Origin: Pararhizobium polonicum
GTDB lineage: Bacteria; Pseudomonadota; Alphaproteobacteria; Rhizobiales; Rhizobiaceae
Length of the DNA: 64,000 nt
Direction of reading: 5' to 3'
NCBI RefSeq assembly: GCF_001687365.1
Contig: NZ_LGLV01000004.1
Span: 248,001 to 312,000 of the forward strand
Of this stretch, positions 51,601 to 59,642 are shown one piece after another. Within the stretch, counting starts at the first letter, position 1. Each line of letters starts with the position of its first letter. The translations under genes were made by a program, and so were the position numbers. The notes below the pieces were generated by a model. That model worked only from the letters and a program-made list of their open reading frames with translations, was not told the origin of the DNA and did no database searches.

Positions 51601-52163
51601 TCTGGAACACCTGGCGGCAGACACCCGCATTCGCCAAGGGCAAGCCGTGGCTGCTGAATTTCTTCGACCAGATCCGCTTCTTTCCAGTCAATCATCAGGA
51701 GTTGACCGAGGCGCGGGCTGCCTTCCCGCATGGCGGTTATCCCGTGCGGATCGACGAGACGGAATTCTCCTATGCGGCTTACGAAAAGGAGCTGCAGGCC
51801 AACGCAGACTCAATCAACCGCTTCAAGGCGACGCAGCAGGCGGCTTTCGACGCCGAGCGGCAAAGCTGGAAGGAAACCGGTCTCGACAGTTTCGTCAGTG
51901 ACGAGGGAGCAGGCGAAAGCCTCGAGGGCGATATCCCGGCCGGCTGCTTCGGTGTCGCCAGCAGCGTGCCGGGCAATATCTGGAAACTCATGGTGGAGCC
52001 GGGAGCATCCGTCGCTGCCGGCGATACGGTCGCCATCATCGAATCCATGAAAATGGAAATCAACGTCACTGCCCATGCCAGCGGCCGCGTTCGCGATCTG
52101 CGCGCCGGGCCCGGACGGAATATCAAAGCCGGCGATATCATCGTCGTTCTGGAGAGCTTGTAA
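48624..52163 (+). CDS. Biotin-dependent guanidine/urea carboxylase
   Basis: 1179 residues from ATG at 48624 (MFNKVLIANRGEIAVRVIRT). Domains in order: biotin carboxylase (1-450, with KSTAGGGGIGMQLC and FLEVNTRLQVEHPVTE), two KipI/KipA-like carboxyltransferase domains (about 460-1030, with GVPPSGPMDERSF and LGGFVCPAVIARDEQWKMGQ), and a biotinyl domain whose ESMKM lysine near 1140 carries biotin. The family is named urea carboxylase, but riboswitch-linked members prefer guanidine. ATP and bicarbonate are the cosubstrates. It starts 5 bases after the DUF1989 stop. Confidence 0.9.
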   Translation: MFNKVLIANRGEIAVRVIRTLKTMGIASVAVYSDADRFAMATRLADEAVRLGPSPATESYLNVDAVIAACKATGAEAVHPGYGFLSENIGFAERLAAEGIAFIGPRPEHLSAFGLKHTARELAKSSGVPLLPGSGLLEDAEDALVAAETVGYPVMLKSTAGGGGIGMQLCADAEALKAAFESVQRTARASFGDARVYIERFVADARHVEVQIFGDGRGKVVALGERDCSLQRRNQKVVEETPAPGLSDTTRARLHKAAVDLGTSVSYASAGTVEFIYDPAREEFYFLEVNTRLQVEHPVTEAVFGIDLVEWMIRQAAGEDVLSGAEALTPKGAAIEVRVYAEMPHAGFRPSAGLLTEVVLPENARVDGWIETGTEVTPFYDPMLAKLIVAAEDRPTAIGKLQAALAATSIAGIETNLDYLRAIAASDLLASGKVATTALRDFAFVPDVIEVLSPGAQSSLQELPGRLGLWHVGVPPSGPMDERSFRHANRLAGNDDTTAALELTVSGPTLRFYTDTVIALSGAQMPMTCDGLLLPHGTAVTIRAEQVLSIGAIEGPGQRAYLAVAGGFSAPVVLGSRATFGLGQFGGNATGTLKTGHVLHLARQEPVEPPEPANKPAELTREWSVGVLYGPHGAPDFFQPGDIDALFSTAYEVHFNSARTGVRLIGPAPKWARSDGGEAGLHPSNLHDNAYAVGAIDFTGDMPIILGPDGPSLGGFVCPAVIARDEQWKMGQFKPGDRIRFHAVARSEDPVAGPAVHRPAADIGSAIVGTRDDGPVSVVYRRQGDDNLLVEYGPMALDIALRLRVHLLMQAVVEARLPGLIDLTPGIRSLQIHYDGTTLTRKRLLGLLADIEASLPPAQAVTVPSRIVHLPLSWNDPDAELAMRKYQELVRPNAPWCPSNIEFIRRINGLPDEQAVKDIVFDASYLVLGLGDVYLGAPVATPVDPRHRLVTTKYNPARTWTPENAVGIGGAYMCIYGMEGPGGYQLFGRTIQVWNTWRQTPAFAKGKPWLLNFFDQIRFFPVNHQELTEARAAFPHGGYPVRIDETEFSYAAYEKELQANADSINRFKATQQAAFDAERQSWKETGLDSFVSDEGAGESLEGDIPAGCFGVASSVPGNIWKLMVEPGASVAAGDTVAIIESMKMEINVTAHASGRVRDLRAGPGRNIKAGDIIVVLESL

Positions 52164-52164
52164 C

Positions 52165-53979
52165 ATGCTGCCCACCATTCTCGATCTCTCAAGTCTGCGC
52201 GCTGCCTATCAATCCGGCCTGACACCGCTGGATCTCATCGAAGACGTGATCGCCCGCCGCGCGGCCTCCACTGATCCGGCGATCTTCATCACGCCCACGC
52301 CGGATGAGGACCTGCGTCAAGCAGCCCGCGACCTGATGACGCGGGCGCCGGAGGCAAACAGTCTGCCGCTCTGGGGCATTCCCTTCGCCGTGAAGGACAA
52401 TATCGACGCAGCGGGCCTGCCGACCACGGCCGCCTGCCCCGCCTATGCCTATGATCCGGTAGCGGACTCAACCGTGGTCGGCCGCCTGAAGGCGGCCGGT
52501 GCCCTCGTCATCGGCAAGACCAATCTCGACCAGTTCGCAACCGGGCTCAACGGCACACGGTCTCCCCATGGCGCACCCCGCTCCGTCTTCAATTCTGCCT
52601 ATGTGTCGGGTGGTTCGAGTTCCGGTTCGGCCGTTGCCGTCGCATCCGGCCTTGCCACATTCGCGCTCGGCACCGACACGGCCGGTTCCGGCCGCGTACC
52701 GGCCGCCTTCAACAATCTCGTCGGCATCAAGCCGACGCCCGGACTGGTACCGAACGTAGGCGTCGTCCCGGCCTGCCGCAGCGTCGATGTGGTCACCGTC
52801 TTTGCCGGCACGGTTGGCGATGGTGTTGCGATCCGCAAAGTGATGGAAGGCTACGACGCTGCCGATCCCTTCTCGCGCCAGGCGATACCCGCTGGCCTTC
52901 CCGCCTCCGGTCTGCGGATCGGTGTGCTGGAGGGAGACGAGCGTGAGTTCTTCGGAAACGCGGATGTCGAGGCACTGTATGACGCTGCGATCGAGCGGGC
53001 GAAATCGCTCGGCGCAACCATCGTGCCCTTCGACTACGCGCCATTCCGGCAGGCGGCAGAACTGCTCTATAACGGCCCCTGGGTTGCCGAACGGCTGGCC
53101 GCCGTCAAGGACTTCCTGAGCAGCAACGCCGATGATTTCGACCCGACGGTGCGCACCATCATCGAGGGTGCAAAGGCCTATGATGCCGTCGCCGCCTTCG
53201 AGGGCAAGTACAGGCTCGAGGCGCTTCGGCAGAAGACCAAGGTCGAGTGGACGAAGGTCGACATCCTGCTGCTGCCGACCTCGCCCACCACCTATACCGT
53301 CGAGGACATGCTGGCCGATCCGATCGTGAAGAACGGCCATTTCGGTCGCTACACGAATTTCGTCAATCTCTACGACTATGCCGCCATCGCCATTCCGGCA
53401 GGCTTCGGCAGCAATGGCCTGCCCGGCGGCGTAACGCTGATCGGTCCGGCGTTTACCGACGATGCGCTCGCCCCGTTTGCCGACATCCTGCACCGGGCGC
53501 TGGGTGCCGGCATGGGCAAGGACAGGACGGCACCGCTGCCCGAAGCAAGCCGGGTCGCACCGCTTGACGATGGCTTCGTCCCGATCGTCGTGGTCGGCGC
53601 ACACCTCACCGACATGCCGCTCAACCATGAACTGACCGAGCCGGGCGGATATCGGGTGAAGACCTGCCGGACGGCCGGCGACTACCGCCTCTTCGTGCTG
53701 CCGGACACGGTACCGCCCAAACCCGGCCTCATCCGCCAGCCCGGTTTTACCGGCAACGGCCTGGAGGTCGAAGTCTGGGCTCTGCCACCGGCCGCCTTCG
53801 GCCATTTCGTCCAGAAAATTCCGGGACCGCTCGGCATCGGAAAAGTGGTTCTCGACGATGGCTCGATCATCTCCGGTTTCCTCTGCGAGGCACATGCCAT
53901 TGCCGGCGCTCAGGAGGTGACGGCGCTCGGCGGCTGGCGGGCCTATATCGATGCGAAAAAAGCGAATTCAACCGCGTAA
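52165..53979 (+). CDS. atzF: Allophanate hydrolase
   Basis: 604 residues. An N-terminal amidase-signature domain carries the Ser-cisSer-Lys triad in FAVKDNIDAAG and SGGSSSGSAVAVASG. A C-terminal domain follows from about 470 (VVVGAHLTDMPLNHELTEPG, GLEVEVWALPPAAFGHFV). It cleaves allophanate to ammonia and carbon dioxide, the last step of guanidine degradation. ATG at 52165 directly follows the carboxylase stop, so the enzymes are co-translated. The amidase frame extends upstream but overlaps the carboxylase. Confidence 0.93.
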   Translation: MLPTILDLSSLRAAYQSGLTPLDLIEDVIARRAASTDPAIFITPTPDEDLRQAARDLMTRAPEANSLPLWGIPFAVKDNIDAAGLPTTAACPAYAYDPVADSTVVGRLKAAGALVIGKTNLDQFATGLNGTRSPHGAPRSVFNSAYVSGGSSSGSAVAVASGLATFALGTDTAGSGRVPAAFNNLVGIKPTPGLVPNVGVVPACRSVDVVTVFAGTVGDGVAIRKVMEGYDAADPFSRQAIPAGLPASGLRIGVLEGDEREFFGNADVEALYDAAIERAKSLGATIVPFDYAPFRQAAELLYNGPWVAERLAAVKDFLSSNADDFDPTVRTIIEGAKAYDAVAAFEGKYRLEALRQKTKVEWTKVDILLLPTSPTTYTVEDMLADPIVKNGHFGRYTNFVNLYDYAAIAIPAGFGSNGLPGGVTLIGPAFTDDALAPFADILHRALGAGMGKDRTAPLPEASRVAPLDDGFVPIVVVGAHLTDMPLNHELTEPGGYRVKTCRTAGDYRLFVLPDTVPPKPGLIRQPGFTGNGLEVEVWALPPAAFGHFVQKIPGPLGIGKVVLDDGSIISGFLCEAHAIAGAQEVTALGGWRAYIDAKKANSTA

Positions 53980-53995
53980 ACAAGGAAGCAGAAGC

Positions 53996-54136
53996 ATGAC
54001 AGGATTGCTCGGACATGTCTTTCGCCTGCTCCGCGACGGGCTGCTCGCCCGCACGCTGGCCATCGGCGCCCAGCCTCGGCATTCGATACTCATCGGCGGG
54101 GATATGCAGGTTCTCCCTGAAAAGCGGGAACAATAA
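53996..54136 (+). CDS. Small hypothetical protein
   Basis: 46 residues, MTGLLGHVFRLLRDGLLART then a short tail ending EKREQ, with AAGGAAG upstream of ATG at 53996 and only 16 bases after atzF. The context favours translation, but no family is recognised and it may be chance. The rest of 53980-54277 holds nothing else. Confidence 0.35.
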   Translation: MTGLLGHVFRLLRDGLLARTLAIGAQPRHSILIGGDMQVLPEKREQ

Positions 54137-54277
54137 CGTCAACGCGCAACACCGTTACTGCTTGCGCCGGCAATTCCGCTGGCGCGAGCAGACGAGGGAG
54201 AGAACATCCGGGCATCACGCTATCCAGCCGCTCGTCCGGATGCACAGGGCGTGCGGATGGGCACGGTTGCCCGTCCG

Positions 54278-54757
54278 TTACTTGGGAAAGTCCCGGGTAA
54301 ACGCATCGAGCACGTCGATGAGGACTTCGTTCACCTTGTCCGTGGTGAAATCGTTCAGGCTGATGACGTTATGCCCGACCGAAACGCTTTGCGCCGATGA
54401 TCGGCGGTAGTGCTGAAACTGGATATGATCCTCGGTCAAGCTGACCGCGCTTCTGATCGATCGGCCTGACACGTCACTTGAGATTTCCATCTCGACTTTT
54501 GACGACGTCCCCGGAGCCGGCTCGGTCAGACGCATGCGCGGCATATCGGCCATTTGCAGCTTTTGATTCAGGACATCAATTGCGCTTTCGATCTTGGGGC
54601 GGAACGTTTGCACCCAATTCTCCTCGACCCATTGCCTGCGCTCCGCCTTCCGGGTTTTGGCAAGTTCGATTTCCTGCTTCTTCCGTCGTTCTTCGCTCTC
54701 AATGCGGCTTCCCAGCGCAAGAAGTTTGTTCAAGCGCTCATCGGTGGCTTTAGACAT
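54278..54757 (-). CDS. Hypothetical coiled-coil protein
   Basis: 159 residues from ATG at 54757 with GAGG 7 bases upstream. The first half is a charged coiled-coil (ESEERRKKQEIELAKTRKAE, VLNQKLQMADMP). The second half is mixed (SSKVEMEISSDVSG, SVGHNVISLNDFTTDKVNEVL). Not recognised. It is convergent with the guanidine operon. Confidence 0.55.
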   Translation of the reverse strand: MSKATDERLNKLLALGSRIESEERRKKQEIELAKTRKAERRQWVEENWVQTFRPKIESAIDVLNQKLQMADMPRMRLTEPAPGTSSKVEMEISSDVSGRSIRSAVSLTEDHIQFQHYRRSSAQSVSVGHNVISLNDFTTDKVNEVLIDVLDAFTRDFPK

Positions 54758-55073
54758 GGTCATCCTCGGAAATTTCTGATCGATCGGAGCGGCCGGCGCT
54801 CGAGGCTCTGCGCATGATTGCATGCCGGGCCTTATCGATAGCATCAACCACAGATTTCCTTGCATTAAATCGGACCGCTCGGCATGCAAAGCGAGACCGG
54901 TCTGCAGGCCCCATCGATACGTTTTGTCCCGTATCGAAACATAATTTGGCTCGACGGAATCAAAATTGCGCCTTATTGGCTGACCTGCCGCCCAACTGTT
55001 CAAGCCCGGCGCAAGCGACGCGCCATACCATGCCCCACCACTGGCATGATGCCGGACAGCAGAGGACAATGAT
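54758..55073. other. Intergenic spacer
   Basis: 316 bases between a minus-strand hypothetical gene and a small plus-strand gene. I see no convincing gene, hairpin or promoter here. Confidence 0.4.
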
Positions 55074-55235
55074 ATGTCAAACACCACCGAATATTCCGGC
55101 AACCCCCAGGACACGGCGATTGCCCTGTTTCTGCAGGACGAAAATGCCGACAAGCTGACCGACATCCTGGTCGATGCACTGGACGACGCCTTCCGGATCC
55201 TCAGCGAAGAACTGGCCACGCGATCCCTGAACTGA
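55074..55235 (+). CDS. Small acidic hypothetical protein
   Basis: 53 residues, MSNTTEYSGNPQDTAIALFL then an acidic helical tail (ADKLTDILVDALDDAFRILS). AGAGGA precedes the ATG at suitable spacing and codon use fits the host. No family is recognised. Confidence 0.45.
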   Translation: MSNTTEYSGNPQDTAIALFLQDENADKLTDILVDALDDAFRILSEELATRSLN

Positions 55236-55437
55236 TCGTTCGGCACATTACGGCTTCCGATGATAGCTGCTCGACGCAATGATGTCTTACATCGGCGGTA
55301 AAATGCCCCCGGCATGCACAGCATCCCCGCCACAGTTTTCCCCTGGCGAACATGGTTAATTTTTTAACTCTTTTTCGTTTAGGAGGAGAACGGTAGCGGC
55401 CGAACGGCCGTCGATGCGAAAACCGGGAGGACCTTCG

Positions 55438-55626
55438 ATGATCTTCAATCTGCTCAAGAGCAACCGTGACGACGCGGCGGATACCGGCACCTATGCCGAC
55501 GGCGCCTTCGAACTTCCCGCCATCGAGATCAAGTCCGAACCGCGCCGTCTTCGCGGCCATGTCGCCCATCAGCGCGACTATGGCAGCGACAGGACGATCG
55601 CACCGATCCCCGCCGGTCTTGCCTGA
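55438..55626 (+). CDS. Small hypothetical protein
   Basis: 62 residues, MIFNLLKSNRDDAADTGTYA then FELPAIEIKSEPRRLRGHVA, with GGGAGGA upstream of ATG at 55438. It resembles short conserved rhizobial proteins of unknown role. A purine-rich segment (AGGAGGAG) near 55,380 and an A/T-rich stretch lie upstream. Confidence 0.45.
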   Translation: MIFNLLKSNRDDAADTGTYADGAFELPAIEIKSEPRRLRGHVAHQRDYGSDRTIAPIPAGLA

Positions 55627-55665
55627 CAGGCATCCGGCAGGGAAATACGTTGCTAGATGGGAAGC

Positions 55666-56493
55666 TCAGGCGTGCGGCTTCAGCTTCATGTGACGATTGA
55701 CATCCTTGTAGAGCAGGTAGCGGAATTTGCCGGGGCCGCCGGCGTAGCAGGCCTGCGGGCAAAAGGCGCGCAGCCACATATAGTCGCCGGCCTCGACCTC
55801 CACCCAATCCTGATTGAGCCGGTACACGGCCTTGCCCTCCAGAACATAGAGCCCATGCTCCATGACATGGGTTTCGGCGAACGGGATCACCGCGCCCGGC
55901 TCGAAGGTGACGATGGTCACGTGCATGTCGTGGCGAAGGTCATTGGGATCGACGAAGCGCGTCGTTGCCCACTTACCTTCGGTACCCGCCATCGGCGACG
56001 GCGCGATATCCGCTTCATTCAGGAAAAGCGCCGCCGGCACATCGAGCCCGTCAACGAATTCATAGGCCTTGCGTATCCAGTGGAACCGCACCGGCTTGCC
56101 GCCCATATTGCGCACCGACCACGTGCTGGCTGGCGGAATGAAGGCATAGCCGCCCGGATGCATCTGATGGGCTGCGCCATCCAGCGTCACGGTCAGTTCC
56201 CCTTCGACGATGAACAGCACGCCCTCGGCGCTCGCATCGAGCTCCGGCCGGTCGCTGCCGCCACCGGGCGCCACTTCCATGATGTATTGCGAAAAGGTCT
56301 CGGCGAAACCGGAGAGCGGTCGCGACAGGACCCAGAGCCGAGTGTTTTCCCAGAACGGCAAAAAGCTGGTGACGATATCCATCATCACACCCTTGGGGAT
56401 GATGGCATAGGCTTCGGTAAAGACGGCGCGATCCGTCAACAGCTGTGTTTGCGCGGGGGCGCCGCCCTGCGGGGCGTAATACGTGCGGTTCAT
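55666..56493 (-). CDS. allE: (S)-ureidoglycine aminohydrolase-like bicupin
   Basis: 275 residues from ATG at 56493 with AGGGAAG upstream. It starts MNRTYYAPQGGAPAQTQLLT. Two cupin domains are seen: the first with EGVLFIVEGELTVTLDGAAHQMHPGGYAFIPP, the second with EPGAVIPFAETHVMEHGLYVLEGKAVYRL, whose His/Glu residues bind metal. The enzyme releases ammonia from ureidoglycine in purine/allantoin breakdown, fitting the nitrogen-scavenging neighbourhood. No other allantoin gene lies in the window. Confidence 0.82.
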   Translation of the reverse strand: MNRTYYAPQGGAPAQTQLLTDRAVFTEAYAIIPKGVMMDIVTSFLPFWENTRLWVLSRPLSGFAETFSQYIMEVAPGGGSDRPELDASAEGVLFIVEGELTVTLDGAAHQMHPGGYAFIPPASTWSVRNMGGKPVRFHWIRKAYEFVDGLDVPAALFLNEADIAPSPMAGTEGKWATTRFVDPNDLRHDMHVTIVTFEPGAVIPFAETHVMEHGLYVLEGKAVYRLNQDWVEVEAGDYMWLRAFCPQACYAGGPGKFRYLLYKDVNRHMKLKPHA

Positions 56494-56661
56494 CTGCTTC
56501 CCTGAGCTTTCGAATGGATCCGCCGCGACGGCGGCGGAGTGCCGTTCGGCGTAGAAAACCATTAGCGCAACGCGCCGCGCAGATCACGCGGCAATTCCCC
56601 CGGATCTTTGGATTCAGTTTCGCCCAAGAGAAAGAAATCACCGACGGCCGGCACCCATCCG

Positions 56662-57855
56662 TCACCGATCCGGCAAGACGATACCGTGAGCCTTCTTTGA
56701 GCTCGTGTCCGGCGGCGGTGTGGTGACCTCCCGCAGCCATTCCCGCCAGATGGACACCAGAAGTGCCATCAACACCGGTCCGACGAACAATCCGAGAAAT
56801 CCCATCGTCTTCACGCCCCCGACAAGCCCGAAGAAGGTCGGCAGAAAGGGCAGCTTGATCGGCCCGCCGACGAGCCTTGGCCGCAGCGTCTTGTCGACGA
56901 TGAACAGCTCGATGGTTCCCCATGCAAACAGGGCGAGGGCCGCGAAAGGCGAGCCGCTGGCGAAGAGATAGACCGAGACCAGTGTGAAGCAGAGCGGTGC
57001 GCCGCCAGGAACGAGCGCCATGATGCCGGTGATGATGCCGAGCGTTACCGGAGAGGGCACGCCCGCCATCCAATAGGCCAGGCCGAGCACGATGCCTTCG
57101 CCGATGGCAATGATCCCCATGCCCGTAACCGTCGAACTGATGGTCAAGGGCACGATCCGCGATACCCGTTCCCAGCGCATCGGCAGGATACGTTCGCCAA
57201 GATGATCGAGCTGGGCAACAAGCTTTTCGCCGTCGCGATAGACGAAGAACAGCGTGATGAGCATGAAAAGAAGCGTCAGCAGCGACTGGAAGGCGGATGC
57301 GCCGACGACCAGTACACCGCGATAGATGCTGCCGATATTGGAGCCGCTGACCAGCTGTACCAGTTCGCCGAGCGCACCGGGATGGCCGACATATTTGGCC
57401 CATTGTTCACCGAGCCAGACCCCGAGCCCGGGGATCTGCGTCAGCCAGACCGGCACGGTGGCGCCGGTTGCATTCGTCTCGATGGTCCAGATTACCCAGC
57501 TGCGCACTTCATCGACGGCATAGGCAGCGGTCAGCGAGATCGGCGCAACGATGAAGGAAATCACCGCGATGATCGCGATCGTCGCTCCCAGCGTGCGATT
57601 GCCGCCGATCGCGCCGAGGAGCCAGCGATAGATCGGCCAGCTCGCAAAGCCGATAACAAGCGCTGCGAGCACCGGCACGAGAAACCCGTGAAAGAAATAG
57701 ACGCCGGCAAGCAGGACAAAGACCAGCAGCCAGCGCGCGGCCGCAATGGGGCCGACAAGCGCCGAGCGTTCATAGGCCGGACGGCCGAAAAGGCGCGGTT
57801 CTGACGGCGGCTCGTCCCGTTCACGATTGCTCAGTTGCAAAAAGCATTCCTCCAC
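56662..57855 (-). CDS. AI-2E family (PerM/TqsA-like) transporter
   Basis: 397 residues with eight or so membrane helices. AARWLLVFVLLAGVYFFHGF and PVLAALVIGFASWPIYRWLL open the protein. The family block GIITGIMALVPGGAPLCFTLVSVYLF and LFAWGTIELFIVDKTLRPRLVGG follow, with FFGLVGGVKTMGFLGLFVGPVLMALL near the end. Members export or passively move autoinducer-2, sodium or other solutes; the substrate here is unknown. Confidence 0.82.
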   Translation of the reverse strand: MEECFLQLSNRERDEPPSEPRLFGRPAYERSALVGPIAAARWLLVFVLLAGVYFFHGFLVPVLAALVIGFASWPIYRWLLGAIGGNRTLGATIAIIAVISFIVAPISLTAAYAVDEVRSWVIWTIETNATGATVPVWLTQIPGLGVWLGEQWAKYVGHPGALGELVQLVSGSNIGSIYRGVLVVGASAFQSLLTLLFMLITLFFVYRDGEKLVAQLDHLGERILPMRWERVSRIVPLTISSTVTGMGIIAIGEGIVLGLAYWMAGVPSPVTLGIITGIMALVPGGAPLCFTLVSVYLFASGSPFAALALFAWGTIELFIVDKTLRPRLVGGPIKLPFLPTFFGLVGGVKTMGFLGLFVGPVLMALLVSIWREWLREVTTPPPDTSSKKAHGIVLPDR

Positions 57856-58029
57856 ATGTCATCAAGATGACAGCAAAACCCACGGCTTGCCAGCATGTTT
57901 CCATTTGTTTCCCGTAAACCGGGCCCATGCGCCATAGGTAAGTATGATCGCATGGTCAACACAAGCGGATGACAATCGAATTTCATCGGGGGAATAGCGG
58001 CCATGCGCGACGAAATCGCGCACGGAACC

Positions 58030-59241
58030 TCAACGGTGGCCGACCGCCTTCGCTTTCGAGCGATCGAGCAAAACCGACGAGAGGAAGATGCCGATACCGC
58101 CCACGGACATCATGGCGCCGACCAGGCCGGTCGATGTCCAGCCATAGCCTGCCGCAATCGACAGGCCGCCAAGCCAGGCGCCCAGCGCATTGGCAAGATT
58201 GAAGGCGGAATGGCTGAGGGCGGCGGCCAGTGTCTGTGCCTCCCCCGCCACATCCATCAGCCGCATCTGGATACCCGGCACGACGGCAAATCCGCCACCA
58301 ATCAGGAGAACGTTGATCACGGCCATCCACGGTGTCGTCATGGTGAAGTAAAACAGAACGTAGGCTAGGAGGTTGAAGACGAGCGCAATACCGATTGCCG
58401 ACATCAGCGACCAGTCGGCAAGGCGCGAGCCGACGATATTGCCGAGGATCATGCCGGCGCCGAACACCGAGAGCATGATCGGGACGCTGCCGAGCGAGAC
58501 ACCTGCGACTTCGGTGAGCGCCGGCGTGATATAGCTGAACACGGCAAACATGCCGCCGCAACCGATGGCACAGATACCGAGCGTCAGCCAGACCTGGGAT
58601 TTGCCGAGCGCGCCGAGTTCCTTCAACGGCGATGCGGCGGGGTTGGCACGGTCCTTCGGCACGTAGAACCACGTGAGAACGACCGTCAGCACACTGATGG
58701 CGCCGACGATGGCAAAGGCCGCCCGCCAGCCGAGCGCCTGACCGAACCAGGCGACAAGCGGCGTTCCGAGCAGAGTGGCGACCGTCAGGCCCATCATGAC
58801 GCGGCCAATGGCCCGCGCCCGCTGATGGGGTGCCGCCATACCGGCAGCCACCAGGGCCGCAACCCCGAAATAGGCGCCGTGCGGCAAGCCTGCGAGAAAG
58901 CGGGCTGCGACCAGCAGGCCGAAACTGCCGGCAACGGCACTGGCGATATTGCCGAGCGCAAACAGGCTCATCAGGGCAAGCAGGACATTGTGCCGGGAAT
59001 ACCGCGCGGCAAGCACCGCAAGCAGCGGCGCCCCGACAACGACGCCGATCGCATAGGCGCTGATGACGTGACCGGCATAGGGGACGGAAATGGAAAGATC
59101 GTCGGCCACCTGCGGCAAAAGCCCCATGATGGCAAATTCGCCGGTGCCGATGCCGAAACCGCCGACGGCCAAGGCCAATTCAGCGCTGGACATGCCGCCC
59201 CAACGGGCAGCCGGAATGGAAGAGAGAGCGTCTTCTGACAT
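58030..59241 (-). CDS. MFS efflux transporter (AraJ-like)
   Basis: 403 residues with twelve membrane segments. The MFS motif A region is seen at LLAVLAARYSRHNVLLALMSLFALG, and FLAGLPHGAYFGVAALVAAGM is typical of the drug/sugar efflux (DHA1) subfamily near AraJ and YdhP. Substrate unknown. It is divergent from fadD across a 400-bp spacer. Confidence 0.85.
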   Translation of the reverse strand: MSEDALSSIPAARWGGMSSAELALAVGGFGIGTGEFAIMGLLPQVADDLSISVPYAGHVISAYAIGVVVGAPLLAVLAARYSRHNVLLALMSLFALGNIASAVAGSFGLLVAARFLAGLPHGAYFGVAALVAAGMAAPHQRARAIGRVMMGLTVATLLGTPLVAWFGQALGWRAAFAIVGAISVLTVVLTWFYVPKDRANPAASPLKELGALGKSQVWLTLGICAIGCGGMFAVFSYITPALTEVAGVSLGSVPIMLSVFGAGMILGNIVGSRLADWSLMSAIGIALVFNLLAYVLFYFTMTTPWMAVINVLLIGGGFAVVPGIQMRLMDVAGEAQTLAAALSHSAFNLANALGAWLGGLSIAAGYGWTSTGLVGAMMSVGGIGIFLSSVLLDRSKAKAVGHR

Positions 59242-59642
59242 GGAATAACCTGCCTGGGGCCTGACCGGCCCAAAGGATTTTGGTTTTGAAATGGGAAGCC
59301 AGGGCGAAATTGGGAGGAAGCCCTGACGTTATTGCACTGCAATATACCTTTTTCCCCTGTTCGCAAAGCCATTGCTGCACAGTCATGCCGCGAAATCTGG
59401 CCATGCACGTGCAAATAGTGGCCACCTTATTGACGTTTACGTCAAGGTTATATAATCGGGAATGAGCTTGATGGCGCGCGATAAAAGCCCCATCTTGAAC
59501 ACACGGGGAATCTGGAGGGATTTTTCGTGCATGAGCAGCCTGCTTGCCGCAGATATCTTCGGACAGGGTTGTGCATGGAAAAGGGAGAGGCGATAGGCAT
59601 CTGTCTTGCGGCGCGGCGATAGATGCATGAGGGAGAGAGACA
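59242..59642. promoter_or_regulatory. Divergent MFS-fadD control region
   Basis: 401 bases without a gene. TATTGCA and TGCAATA around one base (59330-59344) form an inverted repeat on the MFS side. On the fadD side TTGACGT-TT-ACGTCAA (59430-59445) is a perfect dyad, with TATAAT at 59451-59456 just after it. The second dyad resembles MerR-family LiuR-type operators reported for lipid and branched-chain catabolism genes (from memory). Control of fadD through it is inferred. Confidence 0.5.
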
